Shown: positions 46,957-57,914, counted from the stretch's first letter. The stretch is 64,000 nt of DNA from Aliigemmobacter aestuarii (GCF_004799285.1 NZ_SSND01000006.1:1-64000); one strand, 5' to 3'. Notes: generated from the letters alone by a model not told the origin. Translations and numbers: made by a program.

Positions 46957-47217
46957 ATGAACATATCCAAGGCAGAACAGCGCGTTCTGCATGTGCTGGC
47001 CCTCGGTGGCCTGATCCGCCATGAGTTCGATGACCGTGGGCGGCTTTCAGACGTCACCTGCTTTACCCGCGACGGTCTGGTTCTGGCTGATTGTGACATG
47101 GCGCTGTTTCAACGCCTGCGCAGACGCCGCCTGATCGGCTCGCTAGGTGGGGCGCCCTACCGGATTACCCTCAAGGGTCGCCGGGCGGTGCGCGCCCAAC
47201 CCGACAATCAGGGCTAG
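46957..47217 (+). CDS. yjhX: YjhX family (UPF0386) small protein
   Basis: An 86-residue protein that follows the YjhX pattern along its whole length: MNISKAEQRVLHVLALGG, CFTRDGLVLADC, LIGSLGGAPYRIT and RAQPDNQ. E. coli YjhX is reported as a toxin with the acetyltransferase YjhQ as antitoxin; no yjhQ-like gene is adjacent here. It interrupts the dcw cluster between mraY and murD and probably serves some other, perhaps regulatory, role. The winged-helix-like composition is compatible with nucleic-acid binding, which is inference. Confidence 0.82.
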   Translation: MNISKAEQRVLHVLALGGLIRHEFDDRGRLSDVTCFTRDGLVLADCDMALFQRLRRRRLIGSLGGAPYRITLKGRRAVRAQPDNQG

Positions 47218-47218
47218 A

Positions 47219-47288
47219 GGGCGGGGCCGCCCCCATTTTCTGTCCTTAAATATCCCACGGGGGGTCCGGGGGGTGTGAAACCCCCCGG
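47219..47288. repeat. REP-like GC palindromic element
   Basis: A short GGGCG/CGCCC hairpin with CATTTTC downstream is followed by TCCTTAAATATCCCAC and a strong hairpin (CCGGGGGG-TGTGAAA-CCCCCCGG, 47266-47288). This arrangement resembles extragenic palindromes seen repeatedly in Rhodobacterales genomes, from general recollection. It may end the yjhX transcript. Confidence 0.4.
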
Positions 47289-47371
47289 CCTCGCCGCCGC
47301 AGTCCCGCCCGGCCCCTTTCCTTGCCCTTCGCGCCCGGCTATGCCTTGGGGCATCGAACAGGGGGCAAGGC

Positions 47372-48772
47372 ATGATCGCGGTGCAGGGTGTGCAGGGGCA
47401 GAAGGTCGCGGTGCTGGGCCTCGGCCGGTCGGGGCTGGCCACGGCGCGGGCGCTGGTTGCGGGCGGGGCCGAGCCGCTTTTGTGGGATGACAGCCCCGAA
47501 GCGCGCGCCAAGGCCGAGGCGGAAGGGTTTACCTGCCATGACCTGACGCGCAACGCGGCCTTCGAGGGTGTGGCCGCGCTGGTCGTCTCGCCCGGCATCC
47601 CGCATCTCTACCCCGCGCCCAATCCGGTGATCGCCCGGGCGATGGATCTTGGCGTGCCGGTCGACAATGACATCGGCCTGTTCTTCCGCAGTCTCTCGAC
47701 CCCGGAATGGGACAATTTCGACACCGTGCCGCGCGTCATTTGCGTTACCGGGTCGAACGGGAAATCCACGACCACGGCGCTGATCCACCACATCCTGGCC
47801 GAGGCCGGGCGACCGACGCAGATGGCGGGCAACATCGGGCGTGGGGTCCTGGATATCGACCCGCCGGGCGAGGGCGAGGTGATCGTGCTGGAACTGTCCA
47901 GCTATCAGACCGACCTTGCCCGTGCGCTGACGCCCGATGTGGCGGTCTTCACCAACCTGTCGCCAGATCATCTGGACCGGCATGCCGGCATGGGCGGGTA
48001 TTTCGCGGCCAAGCGGCGGCTTTTCGCCGAGGGCGGGCCGGACCGCGCGGTGATCGGCGTGGACGAGGTTGAGGGGCGCTATCTGGCCAACCAGCTGGCG
48101 CAGGGCGCAGGGGATGACCGGGTGATCCGCATCTCGTCGGGCCAGAAGCTTGACGCCTTTGGCTGGTCGGTCTTTGCCCGCAAGGGGTTTCTGGCTGAAT
48201 GGCGGCATGGCCGGCAGATCGCCTCGATCGACCTGCGCGAGGTGAAGGGCCTGCCGGGCGCGCACAACCACCAGAACGCCTGCGCCGCCTATGCGGCGGT
48301 CCGCAGCCTGGGCCTTGCCCCCAGGCAGATCGAGGCGGCGTTGCATTCCTTCGGCGGCCTGCCGCACCGCAGCCAGCTTGTGGGCGAACGGGGGGGCGTC
48401 CGGTTTGTCAACGACAGCAAGGCCACCAACGTCGACAGCGCGGCCAAGGCGCTTCAGGCCTTCCCGCGCATCCGCTGGATCGCGGGCGGCATGGGCAAGG
48501 ACGGCGGCATCGCCGCGTTGCAGCCGTTCCTCGGGTCTGTGGTCAAGGCCTATCTGATCGGCCATTCGGCGCGCGACTTCGCGCTTCAGATCGGCCAGAC
48601 CCCGCACGAGATCTGCGAGACGATGGACCGCGCCGTGGCGCGGGCCGCCGAAGAGGCGCAGGCGGGCGAAGTCGTGCTTCTGGCGCCCGCGGCCGCGAGT
48701 TTCGACCAGTATCCGAACTTCGAAAAGCGCGGCGAGGATTTCACCGCCCGCGTGCGCGCGCTGATCGGCTGA
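47372..48772 (+). CDS. murD: UDP-MurNAc-L-alanine:D-glutamate ligase
   Basis: A 466-residue Mur ligase. The N-terminus [14 protein letters not shown] is the UDP-binding fold, the P-loop is [15 protein letters not shown] (about 128), and [15 protein letters not shown] (about 350) and [11 protein letters not shown] near the end are typical. It adds D-glutamate, before MurE in the pathway. Confidence 0.95.
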   Translation: MIAVQGVQGQKVAVLGLGRSGLATARALVAGGAEPLLWDDSPEARAKAEAEGFTCHDLTRNAAFEGVAALVVSPGIPHLYPAPNPVIARAMDLGVPVDNDIGLFFRSLSTPEWDNFDTVPRVICVTGSNGKSTTTALIHHILAEAGRPTQMAGNIGRGVLDIDPPGEGEVIVLELSSYQTDLARALTPDVAVFTNLSPDHLDRHAGMGGYFAAKRRLFAEGGPDRAVIGVDEVEGRYLANQLAQGAGDDRVIRISSGQKLDAFGWSVFARKGFLAEWRHGRQIASIDLREVKGLPGAHNHQNACAAYAAVRSLGLAPRQIEAALHSFGGLPHRSQLVGERGGVRFVNDSKATNVDSAAKALQAFPRIRWIAGGMGKDGGIAALQPFLGSVVKAYLIGHSARDFALQIGQTPHEICETMDRAVARAAEEAQAGEVVLLAPAAASFDQYPNFEKRGEDFTARVRALIG

Positions 48773-48876
48773 TCCGTCCCGCCGCCCGGCACCTGTCCCG
48801 CGCTTCGCCCCGTCGCCCCGCAATCGCCGCAATCGCAGCCGATACTGCCGGGGTTTTGCGACCAAAGGAGTGCGAG

Positions 48877-49080
48877 TTGTTCGAGCGTTGGAAGAAGCGG
48901 CGCGAAGCCGAACGCATGGCGCGTTACATCACACATCCGCGCGACGCGCGGCGGATGGACGGCGATGTGCCGTCCTACTGGGGGCAGGTCGGGCGCATTC
49001 TTCTTTTCGATGCGCTGGTGCTGGCCGGGCTTGTCCATGCGCTGATGCGGCTCGGCGTGGTCCCGCCGCTGAACGGCTGA
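48877..49080 (+). CDS. Small single-pass membrane protein between murD and ftsW
   Basis: A 67-residue frame starts at TTG (48877) with AAAGGAG 6 nt upstream. The first half is highly charged (WKKRREAERMAR, HPRDARRMDGD); one membrane segment follows (RILLFDALVLAGLVHALMRLG), and the chain ends PPLNG. The strong ribosome site, a plausible membrane helix and placement inside the dcw cluster support a real gene. A shorter version could begin at an ATG at 48916. The function is unknown; an envelope or division accessory role is only a guess. Confidence 0.6.
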   Translation: MFERWKKRREAERMARYITHPRDARRMDGDVPSYWGQVGRILLFDALVLAGLVHALMRLGVVPPLNG

Positions 49081-49208
49081 GCCCGTCCCGGACCTTGCCC
49101 GGGGGATGACGAACCCCTAGCCATGGGCGCCGTTCTGGTCTAATGTTTGCCCAACAGACCCGGGGACACATCCGGGCAGAGGCAAGCAGGCGTATTCAGG
49201 CGGTTCCC

Positions 49209-50375
49209 ATGACTGAGATGGTCTATGGCTCGGCCCCCGTGCGGGTGACAGAGCCGGTTCTACCCAAATGGTGGCGCACCATCGACAAATGGTCGATGAC
49301 GGCCGTGCTGGTGCTGTTCGGGATCGGGCTTTTGCTGGGCCTGGCCGCCTCGGTTCCGCTGGCCGAACGCAACGGGCTCGACCCGTTCTTCTATGTCCAG
49401 CGGCAGGCCATCTTCGGCGGGCTCGGCATCGCGACGATGATCGGCGTGTCGATGATGCCGCCGGGAATGGTGCGGCGGATCGCTGTCCTGGGCTTCATGG
49501 GTGCGTTGCTTTCGCTTGCGCTCTTGCCCTTCATCGGAACCGATTTCGGCAAGGGCGCGGTGCGCTGGTTCTCGTTCGGCTTCGCTTCGGTCCAGCCTTC
49601 GGAATTCCTCAAGCCCTGCTTCATCATCCTGACCGCCTGGCTGATGGCCGCCGCCCAGGATCTGAACGGGCCGCCGGGGCGGATGATCTCGTTCGGGCTT
49701 GCGGTGACGATCGTCCTTCTGCTGGCGATCCAGCCCGATTTCGGACAGGCCGCGCTGGTCCTGTTCGGCTGGGGCGTGGTCTATTTCGTCGCGGGCGCGC
49801 CGATGACGCTGATCCTGGTGATCCTGGGCCTTGTGGGCGTGGCCTCGGTCTTTGCCTATAACACCTCGGAACATTTCGCCCGCCGCATCGACGGCTTCCT
49901 CTCGCCCGAGGTCGATCCCCGCACGCAGCTTGGCTATGCCACGAACGCCATCCAGGAGGGCGGCTTCTTCGGCGTGGGTGTGGGCGAGGGGCAGGTGAAA
50001 TGGTCGCTGCCCGACGCGCATACCGATTTCATCATCGCCGTCGCGGCCGAGGAATACGGCCTTGTCCTCGTCCTCTGCATCATCGCGCTTTATGCCACGA
50101 TCGTGGTGCGGTCGCTGCTGCGCCTGATGCGCGAACGCGATCCCTTCATCCGGCTGGCCGGGGCGGGCCTTGCCTGCATCTTCGGGGTGCAGGCGATGAT
50201 CAACATGGGCGTGGCGGTGCGGCTTCTGCCCGCCAAGGGGATGACGCTGCCCTTCGTCAGCTACGGCGGTTCGTCCGTCATCGCCGCCGGGATCACCGTC
50301 GGGGCGCTGCTGGCGATGACGCGGAGCCGTCCGCAGGGCGAGATCGGCGACATTTTCGCCCGCCGGGGGCGGTAG
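49209..50375 (+). CDS. ftsW: Lipid II polymerase FtsW
   Basis: A 388-residue SEDS-family protein, the septal glycosyltransferase partner of FtsI. The start MTEMVYG at 49209 is chosen; an upstream ATG at 49143 lacks a ribosome site. Ten hydrophobic segments are visible. [13 protein letters not shown] and [13 protein letters not shown] (near 350) are SEDS motifs, as is the FGKGAVRWF loop. It lies 4 nt before murG. Confidence 0.94.
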   Translation: MTEMVYGSAPVRVTEPVLPKWWRTIDKWSMTAVLVLFGIGLLLGLAASVPLAERNGLDPFFYVQRQAIFGGLGIATMIGVSMMPPGMVRRIAVLGFMGALLSLALLPFIGTDFGKGAVRWFSFGFASVQPSEFLKPCFIILTAWLMAAAQDLNGPPGRMISFGLAVTIVLLLAIQPDFGQAALVLFGWGVVYFVAGAPMTLILVILGLVGVASVFAYNTSEHFARRIDGFLSPEVDPRTQLGYATNAIQEGGFFGVGVGEGQVKWSLPDAHTDFIIAVAAEEYGLVLVLCIIALYATIVVRSLLRLMRERDPFIRLAGAGLACIFGVQAMINMGVAVRLLPAKGMTLPFVSYGGSSVIAAGITVGALLAMTRSRPQGEIGDIFARRGR

Positions 50376-50379
50376 GGCC

Positions 50380-51492
50380 ATGCCAGGGCGCAACCCGCTT
50401 CTGATGATCGCGGCCGGGGGCACCGGGGGGCACATGTTTCCGGCCCAGGCCCTGGCCGAACATTTCATCGCCCGCGGCTGGCGGGTGAAACTTTCGACCG
50501 ATGCGCGGGGCGCGCGCTATGCGGGCGGCTTTCCCGCCGCCGTGCAGATCGAACAGGTGGCCTCTGCCACCTTCGCGCGCGGCGGCGCGCTGGCGAAACT
50601 GGCCGTGCCCTTCCGCATCCTGGGCGGCGTCCTTGGGGCAACCTTCGGGATGCTGGTCGACCGTCCCGCGGTGGTGGTGGGCTTTGGCGGCTATCCCTCG
50701 ATCCCGGCCCTTGCGGCGGCCTGGATCCTGCGGCGGCCGCGCATGATCCATGAACAGAACGGCGTCCTGGGGCGTGTGAACCAGGTCTTCGCCCGGCGCG
50801 TCGACGCGGTGGCCTGCGGCACCTGGCCCACGACCCTGCCTGCCGGCGTCGAGGGCACCCATACCGGCAACCCGGTGCGTGCCGCGGTCCGCGACCGCGC
50901 GGGCGCGGGATACATCCCGCCGGGCGACTATCCGATGAGCCTTCTGGTGATCGGCGGCAGCCAGGGCGCGCGCATCCTGTCCGAGGTCGTCCCCGCCGCC
51001 GTGGCCGCCCTGCCGGAACGCATCCGCCACAACCTGCGCGTCAGCCATCAGGCCCGCGACGAGGATATGGCCCAGGTTATCGCCACCTATGACGCGGCGG
51101 GCATCCGGGCCGAGGTGCAGCCCTTCTTTTCCGACATCCCGCGCCGCCTGTCCGAGGCGCAGCTTGTGGTCTCGCGCTCGGGGGCCTCATCGGTCGCCGA
51201 CATCAGCGTGGTCGGCCGTCCGTCGATCCTGATCCCCTTTGCCGCCGCTACCGCCGACCACCAGACCGCCAACGCCCGCGGGCTGGTCGAAGGCGAGGCC
51301 GCGATCCTGATTCCCGAATCCGCCCTTGACGCGGCCAGCCTGTCGGCGCAAATGGCCGCCGTCCTTGAAAACCCCACCGCCGCCGAACGCATGGCCGCCA
51401 ATGCGCTGGCCCAGGGGCGGCCCGACGCAACCGAACGACTGGCCGAGATGGTGCTGCGGCTGGCCAAAGACACGCCAGAGGAACCCCGATGA
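50380..51492 (+). CDS. murG: Lipid II synthase MurG
   Basis: A 370-residue GT28 glycosyltransferase that adds GlcNAc to lipid I. The N-terminal [10 protein letters not shown] loop, [11 protein letters not shown] and [10 protein letters not shown] are conserved, and [14 protein letters not shown] forms the UDP-GlcNAc site. It overlaps murC by 4 nt. Confidence 0.95.
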   Translation: MPGRNPLLMIAAGGTGGHMFPAQALAEHFIARGWRVKLSTDARGARYAGGFPAAVQIEQVASATFARGGALAKLAVPFRILGGVLGATFGMLVDRPAVVVGFGGYPSIPALAAAWILRRPRMIHEQNGVLGRVNQVFARRVDAVACGTWPTTLPAGVEGTHTGNPVRAAVRDRAGAGYIPPGDYPMSLLVIGGSQGARILSEVVPAAVAALPERIRHNLRVSHQARDEDMAQVIATYDAAGIRAEVQPFFSDIPRRLSEAQLVVSRSGASSVADISVVGRPSILIPFAAATADHQTANARGLVEGEAAILIPESALDAASLSAQMAAVLENPTAAERMAANALAQGRPDATERLAEMVLRLAKDTPEEPR

Positions 51493-52904
51493 ACGCCGCG
51501 ACGAAACTGCCCCTGGAACTGGGGCCCATCCATTTCATCGGCATCGGCGGCATCGGTATGTCGGGCATCGCCGAGGTCCTGATGACGCATGGCTACACCG
51601 TGCAGGGCTCGGATGCGAAAGCCTCGAAGATCACCGACCGGCTGGTAAGCCTGGGCGCCACCTTCTTCGAAGGCCAGCGCGCTGAGAACATCGGCGAGGG
51701 CGTGTCGGTCGTCGTGATCTCGTCCGCGATCAAGCGCGGCAACCCCGAACTGGAAGAGGCCCGCCGCCGCGGCCTTCCCGTGGTGCGCCGGGCCGAGATG
51801 CTGGCCGAACTGATGCGGATGCGGTCGAACATCGCGATCGCGGGGACGCATGGCAAGACGACGACCACCACGATGGTCGCGACCCTCCTGGACAAGGGCG
51901 GCTTTGATCCCACCGTGATCAACGGCGGTGTGATCCATGCCTATGGCTCGAATGCGCGGGCGGGTGCGGGCGAATGGATGGTGGTGGAGGCCGACGAAAG
52001 CGACGGCTCGTTCAACCGGCTGCCCGCGACCATCGCCATCGTCACCAACATCGACCCCGAACATATGGAGCATTGGGGCGATTTCGACGCGCTGCGCAAA
52101 GGGTTCTACGATTTCGTCACCAATATCCCGTTCTACGGCCTCGCCGTCTGCTGCACCGACCACCCCGAGGTGCAGGCTCTGGTGGGCCGCGTGACCGACC
52201 GCCGGGTCGTGACCTTCGGCTTCAACGCCCAGGCCGATGTGCGCGCCGTGAACCTGACCTATGAAAACGGTGTGGCGCATTTCGATGTGGCCCTTCAGGG
52301 CGAGGGCGAAGGCGCCGTGATCGAAGGCTGCACCCTGCCGATGCCGGGCGACCACAACGTCTCGAACGCGCTGTCGGCGGTGGCCGTGGCCCGCCATCTG
52401 GGCATGAAGAAGGATGAAATCCGCGCCGCGCTGGCCGGTTTCGGCGGCGTCAACCGCCGCTTCACCCGCGTGGGCGAGGTGGGCGGCGTCACCATCATCG
52501 ACGATTACGGCCACCATCCGGTAGAGATCGCCGCCGTGCTGAAGGCCGCGCGGCAGGCGACCAAAGGCCGGATCATCGCCGTCCATCAGCCGCACCGCTA
52601 CACGCGCCTGTCGAGCCTCTTCAACGATTTCTGCACCTGCTTTAACGAGGCAGACGTGGTGGCCATCGCCGAGGTCTATTCGGCGGGCGAAGACCCGATC
52701 CCCGGCGCCAGCCGTGCCGATCTGGTGGCGGGGCTGATCGCCCACGGCCACCGCCACGCCCGCGCGATCATGGACGAGGCCGACCTGGCGCGCCTGGTGA
52801 AGGAACAGGCCCGCCCCGGCGACATGGTCGTCTGTCTTGGCGCGGGCACGATCAGCACCTGGGCCAACAACCTGCCCGCGCGCCTGACGGACAAGGCCGC
52901 ATGA
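51489..52904 (+). CDS. murC: UDP-MurNAc:L-alanine ligase
   Basis: A 471-residue Mur ligase. [16 protein letters not shown] starts the UDP-binding domain, the P-loop is [14 protein letters not shown] (about 118), and [10 protein letters not shown] and HQPHRYTRL mark the catalytic and C-terminal domains. It catalyses the first amino-acid addition. It overlaps the next gene by 4 nt. Confidence 0.95.
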   Translation: MNAATKLPLELGPIHFIGIGGIGMSGIAEVLMTHGYTVQGSDAKASKITDRLVSLGATFFEGQRAENIGEGVSVVVISSAIKRGNPELEEARRRGLPVVRRAEMLAELMRMRSNIAIAGTHGKTTTTTMVATLLDKGGFDPTVINGGVIHAYGSNARAGAGEWMVVEADESDGSFNRLPATIAIVTNIDPEHMEHWGDFDALRKGFYDFVTNIPFYGLAVCCTDHPEVQALVGRVTDRRVVTFGFNAQADVRAVNLTYENGVAHFDVALQGEGEGAVIEGCTLPMPGDHNVSNALSAVAVARHLGMKKDEIRAALAGFGGVNRRFTRVGEVGGVTIIDDYGHHPVEIAAVLKAARQATKGRIIAVHQPHRYTRLSSLFNDFCTCFNEADVVAIAEVYSAGEDPIPGASRADLVAGLIAHGHRHARAIMDEADLARLVKEQARPGDMVVCLGAGTISTWANNLPARLTDKAA

Positions 52905-53158
52905 CGGGCGCCAACCTCGCCCTCGGCGCGGCCTGCCTCTGGTTCCTGGCCGCCAACCTGATCGCCGTGCTGCCAAGCCGCGACCACCACTGGCGCGCGG
53001 CCTATGGCCTGATCGCCGTGGGCGTGCCGATCCTGGGCTGGGTCGTCTATACCAACGGCCCGTGGATCGGCCTTCTGGTGCTGGCGGCAGGCGCCAGCGT
53101 CCTGCGCTGGCCGCTGCGCTACCTCGGCCGCTGGGTCAAGGCGCGCGTGCGGCCCTGA
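52901..53158 (+). CDS. DUF2484 family membrane protein
   Basis: An 85-residue protein with three predicted hydrophobic segments ([49 protein letters not shown]). DUF2484 proteins occur between murC and murB in many Rhodobacteraceae. The gene shares a 4-nt overlap with murC, so it is translated with the Mur enzymes. The function is unknown. Confidence 0.8.
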   Translation: MTGANLALGAACLWFLAANLIAVLPSRDHHWRAAYGLIAVGVPILGWVVYTNGPWIGLLVLAAGASVLRWPLRYLGRWVKARVRP

Positions 53159-53559
53159 GGGCCACCTTTTGTTGCGCAGCCCCTGACTGCCGTCAAAGCC
53201 GCTGCGGTTGGGCAACAAGTCAGGACTGATGCCATCGCGCTGGAACAGGAAAGCAACCCTGCCGAGCCGCCCTATGATCTGTAACTTAACACGTTGAAAC
53301 ATATAGTTTCACGCAGATCCAAGTGAGCCTTGTTCAACGCGAAGGGCTTCGGGCAACGGGGTCGGAACACTGGCGCTTCCGGACCCGCCGGTATGATCGT
53401 CCTGGTCATCGTGGCATTGACCCTGCGCAAACCCCTTCAACCTGAACCAAATACCCAAAATTCGTCCGCGCCGCTCGCATCATGTGCGGGGCAGGGGCGC
53501 CACCTTTCCTCGCCCCACTTCCCGCGATATAAGCCCATCGTCCAAACAAGGCCCCTGCG
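53159..53559. other. 401-bp gap between the DUF2484 gene and murB with RNA structures
   Basis: No convincing gene is present; a 77-codon frame at 53330-53563 lacks family features. A long structured element at 53169-53218 combines the stems TTGTTG/CAACAA, CGCAGC/GCTGCG and an apical TGAC/GTCA. A second small hairpin, GAAAC-ATATA-GTTTC, is at 53296-53310 in an AT-rich patch. A murB promoter or leader is likely here. Confidence 0.5.
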
Positions 53560-54483
53560 ATGACCCTGCCCACCCCCCGTGGACCCCTGACCCCTGACCG
53601 GCCCTTGGCCGATCTCACCTGGCTGCGCGTGGGCGGGCCTGCGGACTGGCTGTTCCAGCCTGCGGACGAGGCCGATCTGGCCGATTTCCTGCGCGCGCTG
53701 CCGCCCGAGGTCCCGGTCTTCCCGATGGGGGTCGGGTCGAACCTGATCGTGCGCGACGGCGGCATCAGGGCGGTGGTGATCCGGCTCGGGCGGGGTTTCA
53801 ACGGGATCGAGGTGGCGGGCGACCGGGTCACGGCGGGGGCGGCGGCGCTCGATGCCCATGTGGCGCGCCGCGCGGCCGAGGCCGGGCGCGACCTGACCTT
53901 CCTGCGCACCATCCCCGGCTCGATCGGCGGTGCGGTCAGGATGAACGCGGGCTGCTATGGCCAGTATGTCGCCGACGCGCTGGAAAGCATCCGCATCGTC
54001 ACCCGCGACGGGCGGGTGGAAACCCTGCCTGCCGCTGCGCTGAACCTGCGCTACCGCCAGTCGGACCTGCCCGAGGGGGCGGTGATCGTCTCGGCCACCT
54101 TCCGCGCGCCCGAGGGCGATCCGGCCGCGCTTTCCGCGCGGATGGACGACCAGATCGCCAGGCGCGACGCGAGCCAGCCGACGAAGGACCGGTCGGCGGG
54201 GTCCACCTTCCGCAATCCGGCCGGGTTTTCATCCACCGGGCGGGCGGACGACAGCCACGAACTGAAGGCCTGGAAGGTGATCGACGACGCGGGCATGCGC
54301 GGGGCGACGCTTGGCGGCGCGCAGATGAGCCCGATGCATTCGAACTTCCTCATCAACATCGGGGGGGCAACCGCCGAAGACCTCGAAAATCTGGGGGAGG
54401 AGGTGCGAAAAAGGGTTTTCCAAAACAGCGGGATCACGCTAGAGTGGGAAATCATGCGGGTGGGCGAACCAGCCGCGAAATAA
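53560..54483 (+). CDS. murB: UDP-N-acetylenolpyruvoylglucosamine reductase
   Basis: A 307-residue FAD enzyme that makes UDP-MurNAc. [21 protein letters not shown] and [17 protein letters not shown] (about 125-140) bind FAD; STFRNP (about 210) and a late HSNFLIN are active-site segments, with the catalytic serine in STFRNP. Type I/II length is usual for the family in alphaproteobacteria. Confidence 0.95.
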   Translation: MTLPTPRGPLTPDRPLADLTWLRVGGPADWLFQPADEADLADFLRALPPEVPVFPMGVGSNLIVRDGGIRAVVIRLGRGFNGIEVAGDRVTAGAAALDAHVARRAAEAGRDLTFLRTIPGSIGGAVRMNAGCYGQYVADALESIRIVTRDGRVETLPAAALNLRYRQSDLPEGAVIVSATFRAPEGDPAALSARMDDQIARRDASQPTKDRSAGSTFRNPAGFSSTGRADDSHELKAWKVIDDAGMRGATLGGAQMSPMHSNFLINIGGATAEDLENLGEEVRKRVFQNSGITLEWEIMRVGEPAAK

Positions 54484-54521
54484 CGACAATAACGGGCGCA
54501 ACAGCCCGGTGAGGCAGTAAG

Positions 54522-55445
54522 ATGGCGGGAATGTCGGGCAAGGCATCCCCCCGTGTGGCGGTGCTGATGGGTGGGCTTTCCGCAGAGCGGGAGGTGTCGC
54601 TTGTCACCGGGCGCGCCTGCGCCCAGGCCCTGCGCGCGGCGGGATACGATCAGGTGATCGAGGTCGATTGCGGCCTGGACCTTGCCGCACGACTGGCCGA
54701 ACTGAAACCCGATGTCTGCTTCAATGCCCTGCATGGCCGCTGGGGCGAGGACGGCTGCGTCCAGGGCATGCTGGAATGGCTGCGCATCCCATATACCCAT
54801 TCGGGGGTCATGGCCTCGGCCATCGCGATGGACAAGGCCCGCGCGAAAGAGGTCTACCGCGCCGCGGGCCTGCCGGTGGTGGACAGCGTGATCGCCCGCC
54901 GCGAGGATGTCGAGGCGGGCCATGTCCTGCCGCCGCCCTATGTGGTCAAGCCCAACAACGAGGGGTCTTCGGTCGGGGTCTACATCGTCCATCCCGGATC
55001 GAACGCGCCGCGCCTGTCGGACAGCATGCCCGCGACGGTGATGGTGGAAACCTACGCGCCGGGGCGCGAGCTGACCTGTTCGGTGATGGGGGACCGCGCG
55101 CTGTGCGTGACCGACATCATCACCCAGGGCTGGTATGATTTCGACGCCAAGTACAAGCCGGGCGGGTCGCGCCATGTGCTGCCCGCCGAACTGCCGGACG
55201 AGATCACGGCAGCCTGCCTTGACTATGCGCTGCGCGCCCATCGGGCGCTTGGCTGCCGGGGTCTTAGCCGCACCGATTTCCGCTGGGACGAGGCGCGCGG
55301 GCTGGCGGGCCTGATCCTTCTGGAAACCAATACCCAGCCGGGGATGACGCCCACCTCGCTTTCGCCCGAACAGGCCGCGCATTGCGGCATCCCGTTCCCC
55401 GAACTCTGTCGCTGGATCGTGGAGGATGCCTCATGCGACCGCTAG
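54522..55445 (+). CDS. ddl: D-alanine-D-alanine ligase
   Basis: A 307-residue ATP-grasp ligase. [40 protein letters not shown] and [20 protein letters not shown] are the successive family motifs. It supplies D-Ala-D-Ala to MurF. Its end overlaps the ftsQ start by 13 nt. Confidence 0.96.
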   Translation: MAGMSGKASPRVAVLMGGLSAEREVSLVTGRACAQALRAAGYDQVIEVDCGLDLAARLAELKPDVCFNALHGRWGEDGCVQGMLEWLRIPYTHSGVMASAIAMDKARAKEVYRAAGLPVVDSVIARREDVEAGHVLPPPYVVKPNNEGSSVGVYIVHPGSNAPRLSDSMPATVMVETYAPGRELTCSVMGDRALCVTDIITQGWYDFDAKYKPGGSRHVLPAELPDEITAACLDYALRAHRALGCRGLSRTDFRWDEARGLAGLILLETNTQPGMTPTSLSPEQAAHCGIPFPELCRWIVEDASCDR

Positions 55446-56368
55446 GCGCCGCCCCCCGCCGTCTTGCCCCGCCCCATGCCGGAGCCGATGCCCGCCCGGC
55501 AACCGCCGCGCGCCGCGATCCCGCCCCTAGCCGCGTCGCCTACCGCCTTCACCGGCTGTGGCTGACGCCGGTCTTCCGGGTGGCCATGCGGGTCGGCATG
55601 CCCGCCTTCGTTCTGGCGCTGGCGTCGGGGGTTTTCCTGTCCGACGATGCCCGGCGCGAGGCCGTGGTGGCCAAGTGGACCGAAATGCGCGAGGCCTTCG
55701 AGCAGCGCCCCGAATTCATGGTCAGCATGATCGCCGTCGACGGCGCCTCGAACGACCTTGCGGATGCGGTGCGGAAGGCTGCGGCGCTGTCGCTGCCGCG
55801 ATCCTCGTTCGATCTGGATCTGGATGCCGCGCGGATGCGGATCGAGGCGCTGGATGCCGTCCGGTCTGCGGAACTGCGGGTGAAGTCGGGCGGCGTGGTG
55901 CAGATCGACATCACCGAACGGCTGCCTGCCGTGGTCTTGCGCCGCGAAACGGCGCTGGAGTTGCTGGACGCAGAGGGGCATCGCGTGGCGATGTTGCTGG
56001 CGCGTGGCGACCGACCCGACCTGCCGCTTCTGGCCGGAACAGGGGCCGAGGACGCGGTGCCCGAGGCGCTGGCGCTGGTGGCGGCGGCCGAGCCGATCCT
56101 GCCACGGCTGCGCGGCCTTGTGCGGATCAGCGAACGGCGTTGGGACCTGTTGCTGGACCGCGACCAGAGGATCCTGCTGCCCGCCGATCAACCTGTCCGC
56201 GCGCTGGAACGGCTGCTGGCGCTGGACAAGGCCGAAGACCTGCTGGCGCGCGACATTGCCGCTGTGGACCTTCGGCTGAAGGCCCGCCCCGTGCTGCGCC
56301 TGGCCCCCTATGCCCTGTCGCAACTGCGCGGGATTGACGAGACCGAGACCGTGGGAGACGACCTGTGA
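55433..56368 (+). CDS. ftsQ: Cell division protein FtsQ
   Basis: A 311-residue bitopic protein. The ATG at 55433 has GGAGG upstream and sits inside the end of ddl; an upstream in-frame ATG at 55382 would add a tail with no family resemblance. A basic, Pro/Ala-rich cytoplasmic segment precedes one membrane helix ([17 protein letters not shown], about 65-80). The POTRA domain ([20 protein letters not shown]) and the beta domain follow. It bridges FtsL/FtsB to the divisome. Confidence 0.92.
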   Translation: MRPLGAAPRRLAPPHAGADARPATAARRDPAPSRVAYRLHRLWLTPVFRVAMRVGMPAFVLALASGVFLSDDARREAVVAKWTEMREAFEQRPEFMVSMIAVDGASNDLADAVRKAAALSLPRSSFDLDLDAARMRIEALDAVRSAELRVKSGGVVQIDITERLPAVVLRRETALELLDAEGHRVAMLLARGDRPDLPLLAGTGAEDAVPEALALVAAAEPILPRLRGLVRISERRWDLLLDRDQRILLPADQPVRALERLLALDKAEDLLARDIAAVDLRLKARPVLRLAPYALSQLRGIDETETVGDDL

Positions 56369-57699
56369 CCGACCTGTATCAGAGCCAGCGCGCCATGCGG
56401 CACATGCGCAAGACCGCGATGCAACGCGGCGTGATCGCGATCCTCGACATCGGCAGTTCCAAGATCGCCTGCCTGATCCTGCGCTTCGACGGGCCGGAAC
56501 GCCTGCGCGAGGTCGATGGGGTCGGGCCGATGGCCGGGCAATCCTCGTTCCGGGTGATCGGGGCCGCAACGACCCGGTCGCGCGGGGTGCGCTTTGGCGA
56601 GATCGCGGTGATGAACGAAACCGAACGTGCGATCCGCACGGCGGTGCAGGGGGCGCAGAAGATGGCGGGCGTGCGGGTCGATCACGCGATCGCCTGCTTC
56701 TCGGGGGCAGAGCCGCGCAGCTACGGGCTTGCCGGTGAATGGGACCTTCAGGACAGCGTCGTGACCGAACAGGACGTGGCCCGCGTGCTGGCCGCCTGCG
56801 ATGTGCCCGACATCGGCCACGGTCGCGAGGTGCTGCACGCCCAGCCGGTCAATTTCGCGCTGGACCACCGCACGGGGCTGGCCGATCCGCGCGGCCAGAT
56901 CGGAAACCGGCTGGCCTGCGACATGCATCTTCTGTCGGTCGATGCCGATGTGGTGCAGAACCTGCTTTACTGCATCAAGCGCTGTGATCTGGAACTCGCC
57001 GGGATCGCTTCGTCGGCTTATGTCTCGGGCATTTCCTCGCTGGTCGAGGACGAACAGGAACTGGGTGCCGCCTGCATCGACATGGGCGGCGGATCGACCG
57101 GCGTGTCGATCTTCATCAAGAAGCACATGATCTATGCGGATGCCGTGCGGATGGGGGGCGATCATGTCTCGCTCGACATCTCGAAGGGTTTGCATGTGCC
57201 GCTGGCCACGGCCGAGCGGATCAAGACCAAGCACGGCGGGGTGCATGCCACCAGCATGGACGACCGCGACATGATCGAGATCGGCGGCGACAGCGGCGAC
57301 TGGGAGAAGGATCGCCGCCAGGTGAGCCGGACCGAGCTGATCGGGATCATGCGGCCGAGGGTCGAGGAGATTCTGGAAGAGGTGCGCGTGCGGCTTGACG
57401 CGGCGGGCTTTGAACACCTGCCCAGCCAGCAGATCGTGCTGACCGGCGGCGCAAGCCAGATCCCCGGTCTTGACGGGCTGGCCTCGCGCATCCTGGGCCA
57501 GCGCGTGCGCCTTGGCCGCCCGCTGCGTGTGCAGGGGCTGCCGCAGGCCGTTACCGGGCCTGCCTTTGCCTCGGCGGTGGGGCTGTGCCTGTTCGCGGCC
57601 CATCCGCAGGACGAATGGTGGGATTTCGAGGTGCCGACCGAAAAATACCCGGCAAGGTCGCTCAAGAGGGCGCTCAAGTGGTTCAAGGACAACTGGTGA
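56365..57699 (+). CDS. ftsA: Cell division protein FtsA
   Basis: A 444-residue actin-fold ATPase that tethers FtsZ to the membrane. The start is GTG (56365), overlapping the ftsQ stop by 4 nt. ILDIGSSKIACLI (phosphate 1), CIDMGGGSTGVSIF (phosphate 2) and LTGGASQIPGL (adenosine motif) are clear. The C-terminal amphipathic helix (RSLKRALKWFKDNW) is the membrane anchor. Confidence 0.95.
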   Translation: MTDLYQSQRAMRHMRKTAMQRGVIAILDIGSSKIACLILRFDGPERLREVDGVGPMAGQSSFRVIGAATTRSRGVRFGEIAVMNETERAIRTAVQGAQKMAGVRVDHAIACFSGAEPRSYGLAGEWDLQDSVVTEQDVARVLAACDVPDIGHGREVLHAQPVNFALDHRTGLADPRGQIGNRLACDMHLLSVDADVVQNLLYCIKRCDLELAGIASSAYVSGISSLVEDEQELGAACIDMGGGSTGVSIFIKKHMIYADAVRMGGDHVSLDISKGLHVPLATAERIKTKHGGVHATSMDDRDMIEIGGDSGDWEKDRRQVSRTELIGIMRPRVEEILEEVRVRLDAAGFEHLPSQQIVLTGGASQIPGLDGLASRILGQRVRLGRPLRVQGLPQAVTGPAFASAVGLCLFAAHPQDEWWDFEVPTEKYPARSLKRALKWFKDNW

Positions 57700-57914
57700 T
57701 CCGCAAGATACAGCGGTCATGGCGAAATCCCGCTGAAACGGGCCGTATTCCCCCAATATTTTGTGGGAAAGCCTGTTTTTTTCGTGACCTCGCGGGGAAC
57801 TGTGGATAGAATTGTGGGTAATTCGGTTCTGGGCGCCTCGGGACGGGCGGGAATCGGACCGAAACGGATAAAATGGCGGCCGATGAGGCTGGGACAAAGA
57901 CAGGCGGATTGGCA
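57700..57914. other. ftsA-ftsZ gap, probable ftsZ promoter region
   Basis: The 215 bp are non-coding. TGTGGATAG at 57801-57809 matches the DnaA box (TGTGGATAA) at 8 of 9 positions, with GTGGGTAATT close by. A run of T near 57774-57780 adds to the AT-rich character. A dedicated ftsZ promoter is expected here. Confidence 0.4.

Noticed and set aside
53330-53563. 77-codon frame before murB
   Set aside because: Weak start context, no recognisable segment, and it overlaps the probable murB leader.
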